From an uncultured Bacteroidales bacterium (GTDB taxonomy: Bacteria > Bacteroidota > Bacteroidia > Bacteroidales > UBA4417): 64,000 nucleotides of DNA. The notes under the pieces are model-generated. The model searched no databases and was not told the origin of the DNA. It was given only the letters and a program-made list of their open reading frames with translations. The DNA is taken from positions 1 to 64,000 of the forward strand of contig CAIRMR010000096.1 of NCBI GenBank assembly GCA_903879715.1, read 5' to 3'. The position numbers and the translations under genes are program-made. Positions 44,633 through 53,381 of this stretch are shown here, piece by piece; position 1 is the stretch's first letter, and the number at the start of each line of letters is the position of its first letter.

Positions 44633-45652
44633 ATGAAGATAGGAATACTGACAGCCGGAGGCGATTGCCCTGGTATAAATGCAGCTATACGTGGCGTCGG
44701 TAAAACTGCGATTGCGGAATATGGAATGAAAGTGATTGGCATTTCTTCCGGATTCCGGGGGCTGATTGAGAAGGAATATATCGAACTGGAAGAAACACAG
44801 CTTTCGGGTATGCTTACGCTGGGAGGCACTATATTGGGTACATCACGCGACAAACCATTTAAAAATGATCCTATTACCGGCGTTAATATGTCGAAGATCA
44901 TCAAAAAAAATTATAAGGAAATCGGACTTGACGCGCTTGTAGTAATTGGAGGAAACGGCACGCAGAAAACGGCCGCCAAACTTGCGGCTGAAGGCATGAA
45001 CATCATTGGGCTGCCAAAAACCATTGATAATGATGTGTATGGAACAGATATAACTTTCGGGTTCGATACTGCCGTTAGCATAGCAACTGAAGCTATCGAC
45101 CGTTTGCACTCAACTGCCAATTCTCACAAACGCATTATGGTTATCGAATTAATGGGACATAACGCAGGTTGGCTGTCACTATATTCGGGTGTTGCCGGTG
45201 GTGGTGATGTAATCCTGATTCCGGAAATTCCTTACGACATTGATATTGTAGCCCGTTATCTCGAAAAACGTGCAAAAAACAAGAAACCCTATTCTATCGT
45301 AGTGGTGGCTGAAGGTATACAGAAACCGAAAGGAGTGACAGCAGCTGCTTTTATTTCGCAATCGATCAAGGAAAAAACCGGGCTCGAAACCCGTGAAACC
45401 ATTCTTGGATATGTTCAGCGCGGGGGTTCGCCTACCCCAATGGATCGGATACTGGCAACCCGTTATGGCGCACACGCTGTTGAACTCATTGCCGAAGGCA
45501 AATTCGGAGTTATGGTTTGTAAAGATGGCGAAACTATAACCTCAATTCCCCTTGAGCAGGTAGGCGGGAAAACAAAACTTGTTCCTCCGGATCACTCTAT
45601 TGTTAAGAAATCCAGGAAAATGGGGATATGTTTTGGAGACAGGAAGGTTTAA
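44633..45652 (+). CDS. pfkA: 6-phosphofructokinase
   Basis: Phosphorylates fructose 6-phosphate. I start at 44633 (339 residues), where the conserved beta strand 'MKIGILTAGGDCPGINAAIRG' begins; an ATG at 44612 would add seven residues. The donor site reads 'VVIGGNGTQKTA' and then 'GLPKTIDNDVYGTD'. Relative to E. coli PfkA, Gly104 is kept (ATP-type), Gly124 is Lys (as in pyrophosphate-type enzymes), and Asp103 is Asn. The F6P sites 'IELMGHNAGWLSLY' and 'VQRGGSPTPMDRILATRYG' are intact. The phosphate donor is therefore not certain. Confidence 0.94.
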   Translation: MKIGILTAGGDCPGINAAIRGVGKTAIAEYGMKVIGISSGFRGLIEKEYIELEETQLSGMLTLGGTILGTSRDKPFKNDPITGVNMSKIIKKNYKEIGLDALVVIGGNGTQKTAAKLAAEGMNIIGLPKTIDNDVYGTDITFGFDTAVSIATEAIDRLHSTANSHKRIMVIELMGHNAGWLSLYSGVAGGGDVILIPEIPYDIDIVARYLEKRAKNKKPYSIVVVAEGIQKPKGVTAAAFISQSIKEKTGLETRETILGYVQRGGSPTPMDRILATRYGAHAVELIAEGKFGVMVCKDGETITSIPLEQVGGKTKLVPPDHSIVKKSRKMGICFGDRKV

Positions 45653-45668
45653 GTGCTAAAATGTCTGC

Positions 45669-45811
45669 GGCGTTCAAAAGCTCAAAGGCCGGTGGCGTTC
45701 AAAAGTTCAAAGGCCTGCGGCGTTCAAGGGTTTAAGTGACTTCGGCGTTCAAAAGTTCAAAGGCCTGCGGCGTTCAAGGGTTCAAAGGCCTGCGGCGTTC
45801 AAGAATTCTGA
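45669..45811. repeat. 25-bp tandem repeat with GGCGTTCAA core
   Basis: GGCGTTCAA recurs at 45669, 45694, 45719, 45744, 45769 and 45794, an exact 25-bp period. Between cores the unit reads AAGTTCAAAGGCCTGC or similar, itself built of TTCAAAG words. It is directly downstream of pfkA. There are no unique spacers, so it is not a CRISPR array. Confidence 0.95.
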
Positions 45812-45872
45812 TATTTCATGTTTTTGTCGTAATAAGGATCGAAGTGTGGGTTAAAGTTTTTCAATTAACAAT

Positions 45873-45940
45873 GCCCTATTCCCCTATTTCCCTATTCCCT
45901 ATTCCCTATTTTCTATTTTCTATTTTCCTATATTCCTTCC
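45873..45940. repeat. Pyrimidine-rich CCCTATT word repeat
   Basis: About nine CCCTATT / TTCTATT words in a row, in the same 354-bp spacer as the 25-bp repeat. Confidence 0.85.
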
Positions 45941-45979
45941 CTAGCTTCCATATTTCTTCCGCAAAGTAGATTATATGTT

Positions 45980-45987
45980 TACTTTTG
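45980..45987 (+). promoter_or_regulatory. -7 box for the M14 peptidase gene
   Basis: TACTTTTG, a perfect TAnnTTTG ending 19 nt before the start codon. The leader would be very short. Confidence 0.55.
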
Positions 45988-46006
45988 CGCCCAAATAATT
46001 TTCAGA

Positions 46007-47785
46007 ATGAAATTGATTCTCTCTCTTTTAAGTTTCTTACTGATGGTGCAACTTTCAGCCCAGGATACTGCATTTCAGACCTATTACGAAAAATCACAAT
46101 ACCTGGGTACTCCCCGGTATGCCGAAACAATTGAGTTTTGCAAAAAAATAGATAAAGCATCGCCAAAATTAAAATATACAACATTTGGTAAAAGTCCCCA
46201 GGGACGGGACCTGCCATTACTGATTGCAGACAAGAATGGCAATTTCACGCCTGATGCGGTTCGCAAAAGCGGGAATGCGGTTTTGCTTATTGAAGCATGC
46301 ATTCATGCAGGTGAAAGTGATGGGAAAGATGCCGGACTTCTGCTGCTGCGCGACATAGCTGTTTATAAAAAAAATATGCCGCTCCTGGATCATGTTACAA
46401 TACTTTTCATTCCCATCTTAAATACCGACGGGCACGAACGTTTTGGTCCATATAACCGGATCAACCAGAACGGACCTGAAGAAATGGGCTGGCGGACCAC
46501 CGCACAAAACCTAAACCTGAACCGCGATTTCCTGAAAGCCGATGCGCCCGAAATGCAGGCCTGGCTTAGATTATACAATGCCTGGTTACCTGAGTTCTTT
46601 GTGGATTGCCATGTTACCGACGGAGCTGATTTTCAATATACTATGACCTATGCGCTCGAAACAAAGGGCAATATGGAAAAGAATCTTTCGGCCTGGACGG
46701 CTGATGTTTGCGAGCCTTATCTGGTAAGCGAAATGAAAAAATCAGGATACCCTGTTTTCCCTTATGTACAGTTCCGTAACTGGCACGATCCACGCAGCGG
46801 ATTAACTATAGGGGTTGCTCCACCTATGCTTTCACAAGGTTACACCGCGGTTCAAAACCGACCAGGATTACTTATAGAAACACATATGCTTAAGCCTTAT
46901 AAAGCAAGAGTTACAAGCACATATAACATGCTTGAGCACACTTTGGAACTGCTCAATAAGGAATTCACAACGCTTCAAACACTCATCTTAAAAGCGGATG
47001 AATATTCATCCGGCGAAGTTTTCCGCAAAGAACCCTTTCCTGTTAATTTCGCCGAGTTAAACACTGATAGTACGAAAGTAGAATTCCTGGGATTTGAATA
47101 TACTATTGATACCAGTGATTTAACTGGCGGATTATGGTTTAAATATAATAACCGGAAACCTACCGTATGGCAGCTAACCATGTTCCCGAATTGCATAGCT
47201 GATAAATTTGTAAGCCTCCCGGAAGCATACCTTATCCCGCCGCAATGCAGTTCAATTATTGACGGTTTGCGGTTTCATGGTGTAAAAATGACAAAACTGA
47301 ATCATGAAGTTACATGCACTGTCAAATCAAGCCGGTTTACCAATATACACTGGCAACAAAGACCATACGAAGGCCATCATAAACTCACTTACGAACTTAT
47401 TGACACTATTGAGAAGCAAACATTCCCTGCCGGAACAATGATAGTAGATATGAACCAGCGCACGGCAAGAGTTATTGCGCATTTACTGGAGCCTGCGTCG
47501 CCTGATTCCTATGCAGCATGGGGCTTTTTCGATAGTTACATGGAACAAAAGGAATATTCCGAATCGTATGTCATGGAAACAATGGCCCGCGAAATGATTC
47601 AGAAAAATCCTGCATTAAAGACAGAGTTTGATCAGAAAAAAGCTTCAGATAAAGCATTTGCTTCAGATCCTGATGCTATGCTGAACTGGTTTTACAGTAA
47701 ATCGGCATATTGGGATAACCAGTTGAATTTATATCCTGTTGGCAGAATAGTTAAGCGAAGTGAAGTAGAAAAGATCAAGCTCTGA
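46007..47785 (+). CDS. Secreted M14-family zinc carboxypeptidase-like protein
   Basis: 592-residue exported metallopeptidase. The signal peptide is 'MKLILSLLSFLLMVQLSAQ'. The M14 zinc motif HxxE is in 'EACIHAGESDGKDAG'. 'ILNTDGHERFGPYNRINQNGP' and 'NLNRDFLKADAPEMQAW' are typical substrate-site strands, and the third zinc His is in 'FVDCHVTDGADFQY'. The catalytic Glu is probably in 'LLIETHML'. The C-terminal 250 residues are an accessory region. Substrate unknown; no T9SS sorting domain is visible. Confidence 0.9.
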   Translation: MKLILSLLSFLLMVQLSAQDTAFQTYYEKSQYLGTPRYAETIEFCKKIDKASPKLKYTTFGKSPQGRDLPLLIADKNGNFTPDAVRKSGNAVLLIEACIHAGESDGKDAGLLLLRDIAVYKKNMPLLDHVTILFIPILNTDGHERFGPYNRINQNGPEEMGWRTTAQNLNLNRDFLKADAPEMQAWLRLYNAWLPEFFVDCHVTDGADFQYTMTYALETKGNMEKNLSAWTADVCEPYLVSEMKKSGYPVFPYVQFRNWHDPRSGLTIGVAPPMLSQGYTAVQNRPGLLIETHMLKPYKARVTSTYNMLEHTLELLNKEFTTLQTLILKADEYSSGEVFRKEPFPVNFAELNTDSTKVEFLGFEYTIDTSDLTGGLWFKYNNRKPTVWQLTMFPNCIADKFVSLPEAYLIPPQCSSIIDGLRFHGVKMTKLNHEVTCTVKSSRFTNIHWQQRPYEGHHKLTYELIDTIEKQTFPAGTMIVDMNQRTARVIAHLLEPASPDSYAAWGFFDSYMEQKEYSESYVMETMAREMIQKNPALKTEFDQKKASDKAFASDPDAMLNWFYSKSAYWDNQLNLYPVGRIVKRSEVEKIKL

Positions 47786-47849
47786 TCAGGTAAATCGTTG
47801 ATTAAAAACAGAAGGAAATCGGCAAGGATTCATAACCCTTTTTGTTTAA

Positions 47850-48344
47850 CTATTTATTCTCCAAACCGGCAAATAATCCTGGCATAGTGTCGCCCATTTC
47901 CAGTTTTAACAGGATTTCCTTACGCCATAACCCTCCACCATATCCGGTGAGTTTCCCATTGCTGCCAATAACACGGTGGCAGGGAACGATTATATTGATT
48001 TTGTTTTTCCCGTTGGCGTTTCCTACAGCACGGATATTGGTTTCGCTGCCGGTCATCCGGGCAAGTTCAAGATAGCTGATGGTTTTTCCGAAAGGGATAA
48101 GCTGTAGTTTTTCCCATACTTTCAGCTGAAAATCAGTTCCATGGGGATCAAGTTTCAAATCGAAAGATTTTCTCACACCGGAAAAATACTCCCGCAACTG
48201 TTTTACACATTCCCTCAAACATTCCGGCAAAGGTGTTTCCTCACTTTCCGAATCCAGGAAAATTACAGAACGAATGCCATCTTCACTTCCTGAAATCTCT
48301 ATAATTCCAACCGGGGATTGTATGCGTGCTGATGCTAAGTCCAT
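47850..48344 (-). CDS. ogt: Methylated-DNA--protein-cysteine methyltransferase
   Basis: Suicide repair protein that removes O6-alkyl groups from guanine. The acceptor Cys lies in 'NIIVPCHRVIGSNGKLTGYGGGLWRKEILLKLE'. The recognition helix 'ELARMTGSETNIRAVGNANGKN' precedes it with the Arg finger. 'FQLKVWEKLQLIPFGKTISY' is also diagnostic. At 164 residues it is the short Ogt form with no Ada domain. Confidence 0.96.
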   Translation of the reverse strand: MDLASARIQSPVGIIEISGSEDGIRSVIFLDSESEETPLPECLRECVKQLREYFSGVRKSFDLKLDPHGTDFQLKVWEKLQLIPFGKTISYLELARMTGSETNIRAVGNANGKNKINIIVPCHRVIGSNGKLTGYGGGLWRKEILLKLEMGDTMPGLFAGLENK

Positions 48345-48388
48345 TCCTAATATTCATTATTATTCAATTGGAAATTTCTTCCTTGCAC

Positions 48389-49543
48389 TTAGTTAAAGGT
48401 GATATAAATATCCAGTATTTCGGGTCTGTTGCCAGTACGAACCGGTGGCCCCCAGCCTCCATAACCACTTGACACATAGAAGTGTGAATTCACTTTCTTT
48501 TTGAAACCCCAGCTCACCTCATACATAGCTGTTGTAATATAATTGAAAGGCCACAATTGACCATGATGAGTATGTCCGGATAGCTGAAAATCAACTCCGG
48601 CATCCGCAACCTGCTGCAGGTTAAACGGCTGGTGGTCCATCATAATCACAGGTAGTAAAAGGTCAACTCCTTCAAGCACTTCTTCGATGCTTTTACGTTC
48701 TTTTTTGCTGAATCGTTTCGAATCGCGGTCGTTGCGGCCGGCAAGGTAAAAACTATTACTGATCAGTATCGAAGTATCCCTCAGCATCTTTATGCCATGA
48801 TCCTGGAGGTATTTCACAGCTGCTTCGGCACCACCAATATATTCATGATTACCGGTAATGGCAAAAACACCCAGCGGAGCTCTGAGTTTCACTAAGGATC
48901 GTCCCAGGTCGTTGTGAATAACTGGTGCCAGGTCCTCATCTACAATATCACCGGCAAGCAATATTACATCAGCATGCCGGTCGTTTAACATTTGTACAAG
49001 TTTGGCTGTACGCCTCGGGCCAACCAGGGTTCCCATATGAATATCCGAAGCAGCTGCAATATGAAGGGTTTTCATTTGGCCTGCTTTTTTATTAATTTGG
49101 ATATCAATTCTTTTAATACGAGGATTCAATGCATTGATATGACCAGCCAGAACAACAATTCCGGCAATACCGGTTATAACCAGAAACAAGTATTTTTTAA
49201 CCTGAACATAGTTATCTGCCAGTATGGCTGGTTGAGGGAAGAAATAAAGTATCAGCCTTATCAGATCGATTACCAGTACTGCCATCAGGAGATAAATCAT
49301 AAATGCCAGCCAGAACGAACCCACAAAAGAAAAGAAACTGCTGACAGGTGAAATCCAAACGCGCTCCAGAAAACGGCCAATTACGTATGAAGCACTTAAA
49401 AACAGAAATATCCAGGGATACCAGCTTTTAATACTTGTTCCCTGAGGTAACGCCTGCATACCCCGGCTGAAGATGTAATAGTTTACAAGGCTATAAATCA
49501 GCAATACAATGCTGAAAAAGATAAGAAATTGATATGACTTCAT
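48389..49543 (-). CDS. Membrane-anchored metallophosphoesterase (YkuE/YaeI-like)
   Basis: Four transmembrane helices occupy residues 1-135, and a calcineurin-like phosphoesterase domain follows. Metal motifs are 'AAASDIHMGTLVG', 'LLAGDIVDED', 'ITGNHEYIGG', 'PVIMMDHQPFNLQ' and 'LSGHTHHGQLWPF'. Similar proteins (YaeI, YkuE) act on phospholipid-type or unknown phosphoesters. Length 384 is normal for the Bacteroidetes type. It is transcribed toward ogt with a 44-bp gap and may be co-transcribed. Confidence 0.92.
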   Translation of the reverse strand: MKSYQFLIFFSIVLLIYSLVNYYIFSRGMQALPQGTSIKSWYPWIFLFLSASYVIGRFLERVWISPVSSFFSFVGSFWLAFMIYLLMAVLVIDLIRLILYFFPQPAILADNYVQVKKYLFLVITGIAGIVVLAGHINALNPRIKRIDIQINKKAGQMKTLHIAAASDIHMGTLVGPRRTAKLVQMLNDRHADVILLAGDIVDEDLAPVIHNDLGRSLVKLRAPLGVFAITGNHEYIGGAEAAVKYLQDHGIKMLRDTSILISNSFYLAGRNDRDSKRFSKKERKSIEEVLEGVDLLLPVIMMDHQPFNLQQVADAGVDFQLSGHTHHGQLWPFNYITTAMYEVSWGFKKKVNSHFYVSSGYGGWGPPVRTGNRPEILDIYITFN

Positions 49544-49930
49544 GGTTAAACAGGTAGTGTGTTTATGTCAATAAGTATTCAGGAATCTAAGGTTTCAAAA
49601 CCTGATTTTTCAGTATGCACGGTGCCACATAAAACAGGAACCTTGTATACATAGCTTTAATCTCAAAACAGTCGGACAAAATTGTTTCCGAAATTTTATT
49701 TAACTATACCTTTTTATAAAAGCTGGAATGTATAGCAAATTAACGTTAAAAATTACTAATAATAGATAACTACAGACTCCTAAATTTGTTCAGTCCCCTT
49801 TTATTGCTTTGGAATTTGTAAATTTGCAGCTTAAAAACAAAACAGATTGCTTTGAATATGTCATAACGTATTGTCATACAATATCCTTTATAGACTTTCG
49901 AAGATTCATGGATTTCATTTTAATTGTACG
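49544..49930. other. 387-bp divergent intergenic region
   Basis: It contains two perfect rightward -7 boxes, both reading TAAATTTG (49781-49788 and 49819-49826), upstream of the T9SS cargo gene. There is also a small AGGTT/AACCT hairpin (49590-49603) with a T-run and no gene to terminate. No ORF of note. Confidence 0.5.
49819..49826 (+). promoter_or_regulatory. -7 box for the T9SS cargo gene
   Basis: TAAATTTG, followed by C. An identical box is at 49781-49788. The leader would be about 100 nt. Confidence 0.45.
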
Positions 49931-51109
49931 ATGAGAAAATTTTCTATTGCGATCTTATTTATCCTGGCAAGCACGATGGTAGTAAAAGCCCAGCAGGTAA
50001 TTTATCACCAGACATTTGAAGATACTGCCAACCTGTTTCAGAACTACGTTCTTGCTAATTTTGACAAAGCTGACCCGATAGGCACTGAGTGGGACACACT
50101 ACGAAACGTTCCCTGGTTTGTAAGTACAGCAGGAACCGTGGGTAATCATGCCGCAATAGCTACCTCGAATTATCTGGGTGATACGGCAGCCAATGACTGG
50201 TTTGTAACCCCTGCTATCAGAATAGGGAAGGAATCCACATTATCCTGGAGCAGCTTATCAATAACAAGTGAAAAAACAGACGCTTACCAGGTTTACATTT
50301 CAACTACGGAGCAATCTGTTGCCGGTTGCCTCTTCAACGGGGCTGCGGGATCATACACTTCTGATAATTCAACGATGCCAATTCTCAATACATTAGATCT
50401 GTCAAAAGCAGGATATGCGGATCAGACAATTTTTATCGGATTCAGGTTAAATACACTATCAGGAGGTGATAAAATTGCGATTGACGATATCAATGTAACC
50501 GAGAATTCAACTCAATTTGTAAGTCTGACATTTATTGTTAACATGTCCGAATATATTGCAGACACCCTTTTTAATCCTGCTACGGATACGGTCGACGTAG
50601 CAGGAACTTTCAACAATTTTGACGGCAAAAAAAATATTCTTTCCATGGTACCGGGATCAGATTCTGCAATCTATTCAACTACAATAGCTGGATTTCTGGA
50701 TGGTGACCAACTTGAATTTAAATTTCGCATAAACAGCTCATGGAATGACACTGCCGTTGAATTTCCGTATGGACAACCAAACAGGAACTGGACAGTTGTA
50801 CATGATCAGTACATATACAGCTGCTTTTATAATGACCTGGCTGTTTCGTTCGGCATAGCCGAAAACAAACTGATGGATCTGGTAACTGTATACCCAAATC
50901 CTGCCAAAAGTATAGTTTGGGTTGGGATTCCTAAAAGTATAAAAAAAGTAAGCCTGGTAAATCTTACGGGACAAAAAGTCCTTACCCGAGAATCACTGAC
51001 GGGAAATATTGTGAATCTCGACATGAGCGGAGTCTCAAAAGGCACCTATATACTGTTGTTCTATACTGATCAGGGGTTTACCGGAAGTAAAAAACTGATT
51101 AAAAACTAG
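49931..51109 (+). CDS. Secreted protein with T9SS type A sorting domain
   Basis: Probable T9SS cargo displayed on or released from the cell surface. I start at 49931 (392 residues), because the ATG precedes a clean signal peptide ('MRKFSIAILFILASTMVVKAQ'); the frame runs back to 49871. A choice-of-anchor-J-like beta domain covers about residues 22-195 ('IYHQTFEDT...NDWFVTPAI...KIAIDDINV'). A second beta domain follows ('VDVAGTFNNFDG', reminiscent of CBM-like folds). The last ~80 residues are the sorting domain ('VYPNPAKSIVWV', 'LVNLTGQKV', 'SKGTYILLFYTDQG'). Function unknown. Confidence 0.92.
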   Translation: MRKFSIAILFILASTMVVKAQQVIYHQTFEDTANLFQNYVLANFDKADPIGTEWDTLRNVPWFVSTAGTVGNHAAIATSNYLGDTAANDWFVTPAIRIGKESTLSWSSLSITSEKTDAYQVYISTTEQSVAGCLFNGAAGSYTSDNSTMPILNTLDLSKAGYADQTIFIGFRLNTLSGGDKIAIDDINVTENSTQFVSLTFIVNMSEYIADTLFNPATDTVDVAGTFNNFDGKKNILSMVPGSDSAIYSTTIAGFLDGDQLEFKFRINSSWNDTAVEFPYGQPNRNWTVVHDQYIYSCFYNDLAVSFGIAENKLMDLVTVYPNPAKSIVWVGIPKSIKKVSLVNLTGQKVLTRESLTGNIVNLDMSGVSKGTYILLFYTDQGFTGSKKLIKN

Positions 51110-51238
51110 TAACTAATACATTGATTCAGGAATAATATCAGGCAGAAATAAATATTCTTACCTGATCTTGCTGCTTTTTCATTCAGCTTGTATAACTTAT
51201 CTTCGCATCCAAATCTATCCTTTTAATTACATTATCTC

Positions 51239-53140
51239 ATGAGTGAACAAATAAAACATGAATGCGGTATTGCCTTCATCCGGTTATTAAAACCCCTGGA
51301 GTATTATTATACAAGGTATGGGACCACACTTTATGGAATTAACAAGTTGCATCTGCTCATGGAAAAGCAACACAACCGGGGCCAGGACGGAGCAGGCGTC
51401 GCTAGTATTAAACTCAACATTGAACCCGGAAGCAGGTACATCGACAGAGTAAGATCGAACGCGCCGGCACCTATAGATGATATTTTCAAGCAGATATACA
51501 AACCTTACCAGGATCTGCAGAATAAAACCCCGGAAAAATTAAATGATTCGGAATGGCTTAAGAAAAGTATCGCTTTTTACGGAGAAGTTTTTATAGGACA
51601 CCTCAGATACGGTACTTTCGGCAAAAATAAAATCGAAAACCTGCATCCCGTAGTTCGTTACAACAATTGGATGACACGAAACCTGGTTCTGGCCGGAAAC
51701 TTTAACATGACCAATGTTGATGAACTTTTTCAAAGGCTCGTCGGATTCGGGCAATATCCGGTAGAAACATCCGACACTGTTACCATACTTGAAAAAATAG
51801 GCCACTTCCTCGATGATGCCAATGAAGATCTGTATCGTAAGTTTAAAAAAGAAGGATTTACCAAGCAGCAAAGCACAGAACTGATCGCTAAAAATTTGGA
51901 TATTAAAGATTTGCTTTCGGAATCATCCGAGCATTGGGATGGCGGATACGCCATTGCCGGTATGTTCGGACATGGAGATGCATTTATTCTGCGCGATCCG
52001 AATGGGATACGGCCGGCCTACTGGTACAAGGACGATGAAATAGTAGTTGCAGCTTCAGAACGTCCGGTAATTCAGACTACGATGAATGTATTGTATGATG
52101 ATGTCCACGAGGTGAAACCAGGCCATGCACTTATTGTCCGCCGCGACGGTGACGTGGAAGAAGTTCAGATCAAAGAACCCGGGCCAAGACGTTCGTGTTC
52201 GTTCGAACGGATATATTTCAGCCGTGGCACCGATAAGGATATCTATAACGAACGCAAACAATTAGGTGCTGTACTGACAAAAAACATACTTTCAGAAGTT
52301 GGTCACGACCTGGAGAATACTGTTTTCAGTTATATTCCAAATACTGCCGGATCTGCCTTCTATGGTATGGTTGAAGAACTGAATAATGTCTGTGACCTGA
52401 TAAAGGCCGACAAAATACTTAAAGCCGGTGCAACTATCACAAGGGAAGAACTGCAGGAGATTTTTAAATTAAAACCGCGGGTTGAAAAAGTAGCTGTCAA
52501 GGATATTAAACTCCGCACTTTTATAACGCAGGATTCAAAGCGCAACGACCTGGTAGCTCACGTTTACGATGTTACTTACGGAACAGTTCGCAGGGGCACA
52601 GATAACCTGGTAGTACTGGATGACTCCATTGTACGTGGCACAACATTGAAACAAAGTATTATCCGGATACTGGACAGGCTGGGGCCAAAGAAGATTGTGG
52701 TAGCTTCGTCGGCACCGCAAATCCGTTACCCGGATTGCTACGGCATTGATATGGCTAAAATCACAGACTTTATCGCTTTTAACGCAACCATTGAGTTGTT
52801 GAAAGAAACGCATCAAAGTGATATTCTTAACGAAGTGTATCGGAAATGTAAGGCTCAGGAAAAACTACCCAAAGAGCAGGTGGTCAATTACGTGAAGGAT
52901 ATTTACGATTTGTTCACGCCACAGCAGATTTCAGCAAAAATAGCCCAATTGGTTACACCTGCCGGCTGCAAAGCCGAAATAGCTGTCGTGTATCAATCCA
53001 TCGAAAATCTGCACAAGGCTATTCCAAATCACACAGGCGACTGGTACTTTACAGGTAATTATCCAACTCCCGGCGGGAATAAAGTGGTGAATAAATCTTT
53101 TATAAATTTCATTGAAGGCAGGAACGAGAGAGCTTATTGA
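51239..53140 (+). CDS. purF: Long amidophosphoribosyltransferase (PurF) paralogue
   Basis: Ntn-hydrolase plus phosphoribosyltransferase. Cys9 in 'KHECGIAF' would be the glutaminase nucleophile after removal of eight residues. 'EKQHNRGQDGAGVAS' and 'FIGHLRYGTFGKN' are family motifs. The PRPP loop is 'VVLDDSIVRGTTLKQSI'. The protein is 633 residues, against about 450-510 for canonical PurF. It replaces the usual 'NRYVGRTFI' stretch with 'DIKLRTFITQDSKRNDLV' and has a C-terminal extension. Such long forms coexist with canonical PurF in Bacteroidetes, so the biosynthetic role is not assured. Confidence 0.85.
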   Translation: MSEQIKHECGIAFIRLLKPLEYYYTRYGTTLYGINKLHLLMEKQHNRGQDGAGVASIKLNIEPGSRYIDRVRSNAPAPIDDIFKQIYKPYQDLQNKTPEKLNDSEWLKKSIAFYGEVFIGHLRYGTFGKNKIENLHPVVRYNNWMTRNLVLAGNFNMTNVDELFQRLVGFGQYPVETSDTVTILEKIGHFLDDANEDLYRKFKKEGFTKQQSTELIAKNLDIKDLLSESSEHWDGGYAIAGMFGHGDAFILRDPNGIRPAYWYKDDEIVVAASERPVIQTTMNVLYDDVHEVKPGHALIVRRDGDVEEVQIKEPGPRRSCSFERIYFSRGTDKDIYNERKQLGAVLTKNILSEVGHDLENTVFSYIPNTAGSAFYGMVEELNNVCDLIKADKILKAGATITREELQEIFKLKPRVEKVAVKDIKLRTFITQDSKRNDLVAHVYDVTYGTVRRGTDNLVVLDDSIVRGTTLKQSIIRILDRLGPKKIVVASSAPQIRYPDCYGIDMAKITDFIAFNATIELLKETHQSDILNEVYRKCKAQEKLPKEQVVNYVKDIYDLFTPQQISAKIAQLVTPAGCKAEIAVVYQSIENLHKAIPNHTGDWYFTGNYPTPGGNKVVNKSFINFIEGRNERAY

Positions 53141-53172
53141 GATGACGGGAGATTGAGCAAACGAGATGAGTG

Positions 53173-53272
53173 AAGAGACGGAGAGACGGAGAGATGGAGA
53201 GACGGAGAGATGGAGAGACGGAGAGATAGAGAGACGGAGAGATGGAGAGACGGGGAGACGGGGATATGGAGA
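53173..53272. repeat. 8/16-bp GAGAGACG-GAGAGATG tandem repeat
   Basis: About twelve 8-bp words (GAGAGACG, GAGAGATG, GAGAGATA) follow the purF-like stop codon. On the minus strand it translates as a spurious Ser/Pro/Leu-rich frame. Confidence 0.9.
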
Positions 53273-53381
53273 GTGGGCGCATATGAGTCTGTAAGACTGT
53301 GAGATGAGTAACAAGGCGAGGTTCTTTGATTTTCGGCCTACACTTAAGATTTGATTTGATGTATCATAATTTTTGTAAATA

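Noticed and set aside
45669-45811. CRISPR-like array (period 25)
   Set aside because: The repeated cores are joined by related sequence, not by unique spacers, and no cas gene is present.
49590-49603. AGGTT/AACCT hairpin with T-run as a terminator
   Set aside because: Only five base pairs and no rightward gene upstream; kept only as a remark.
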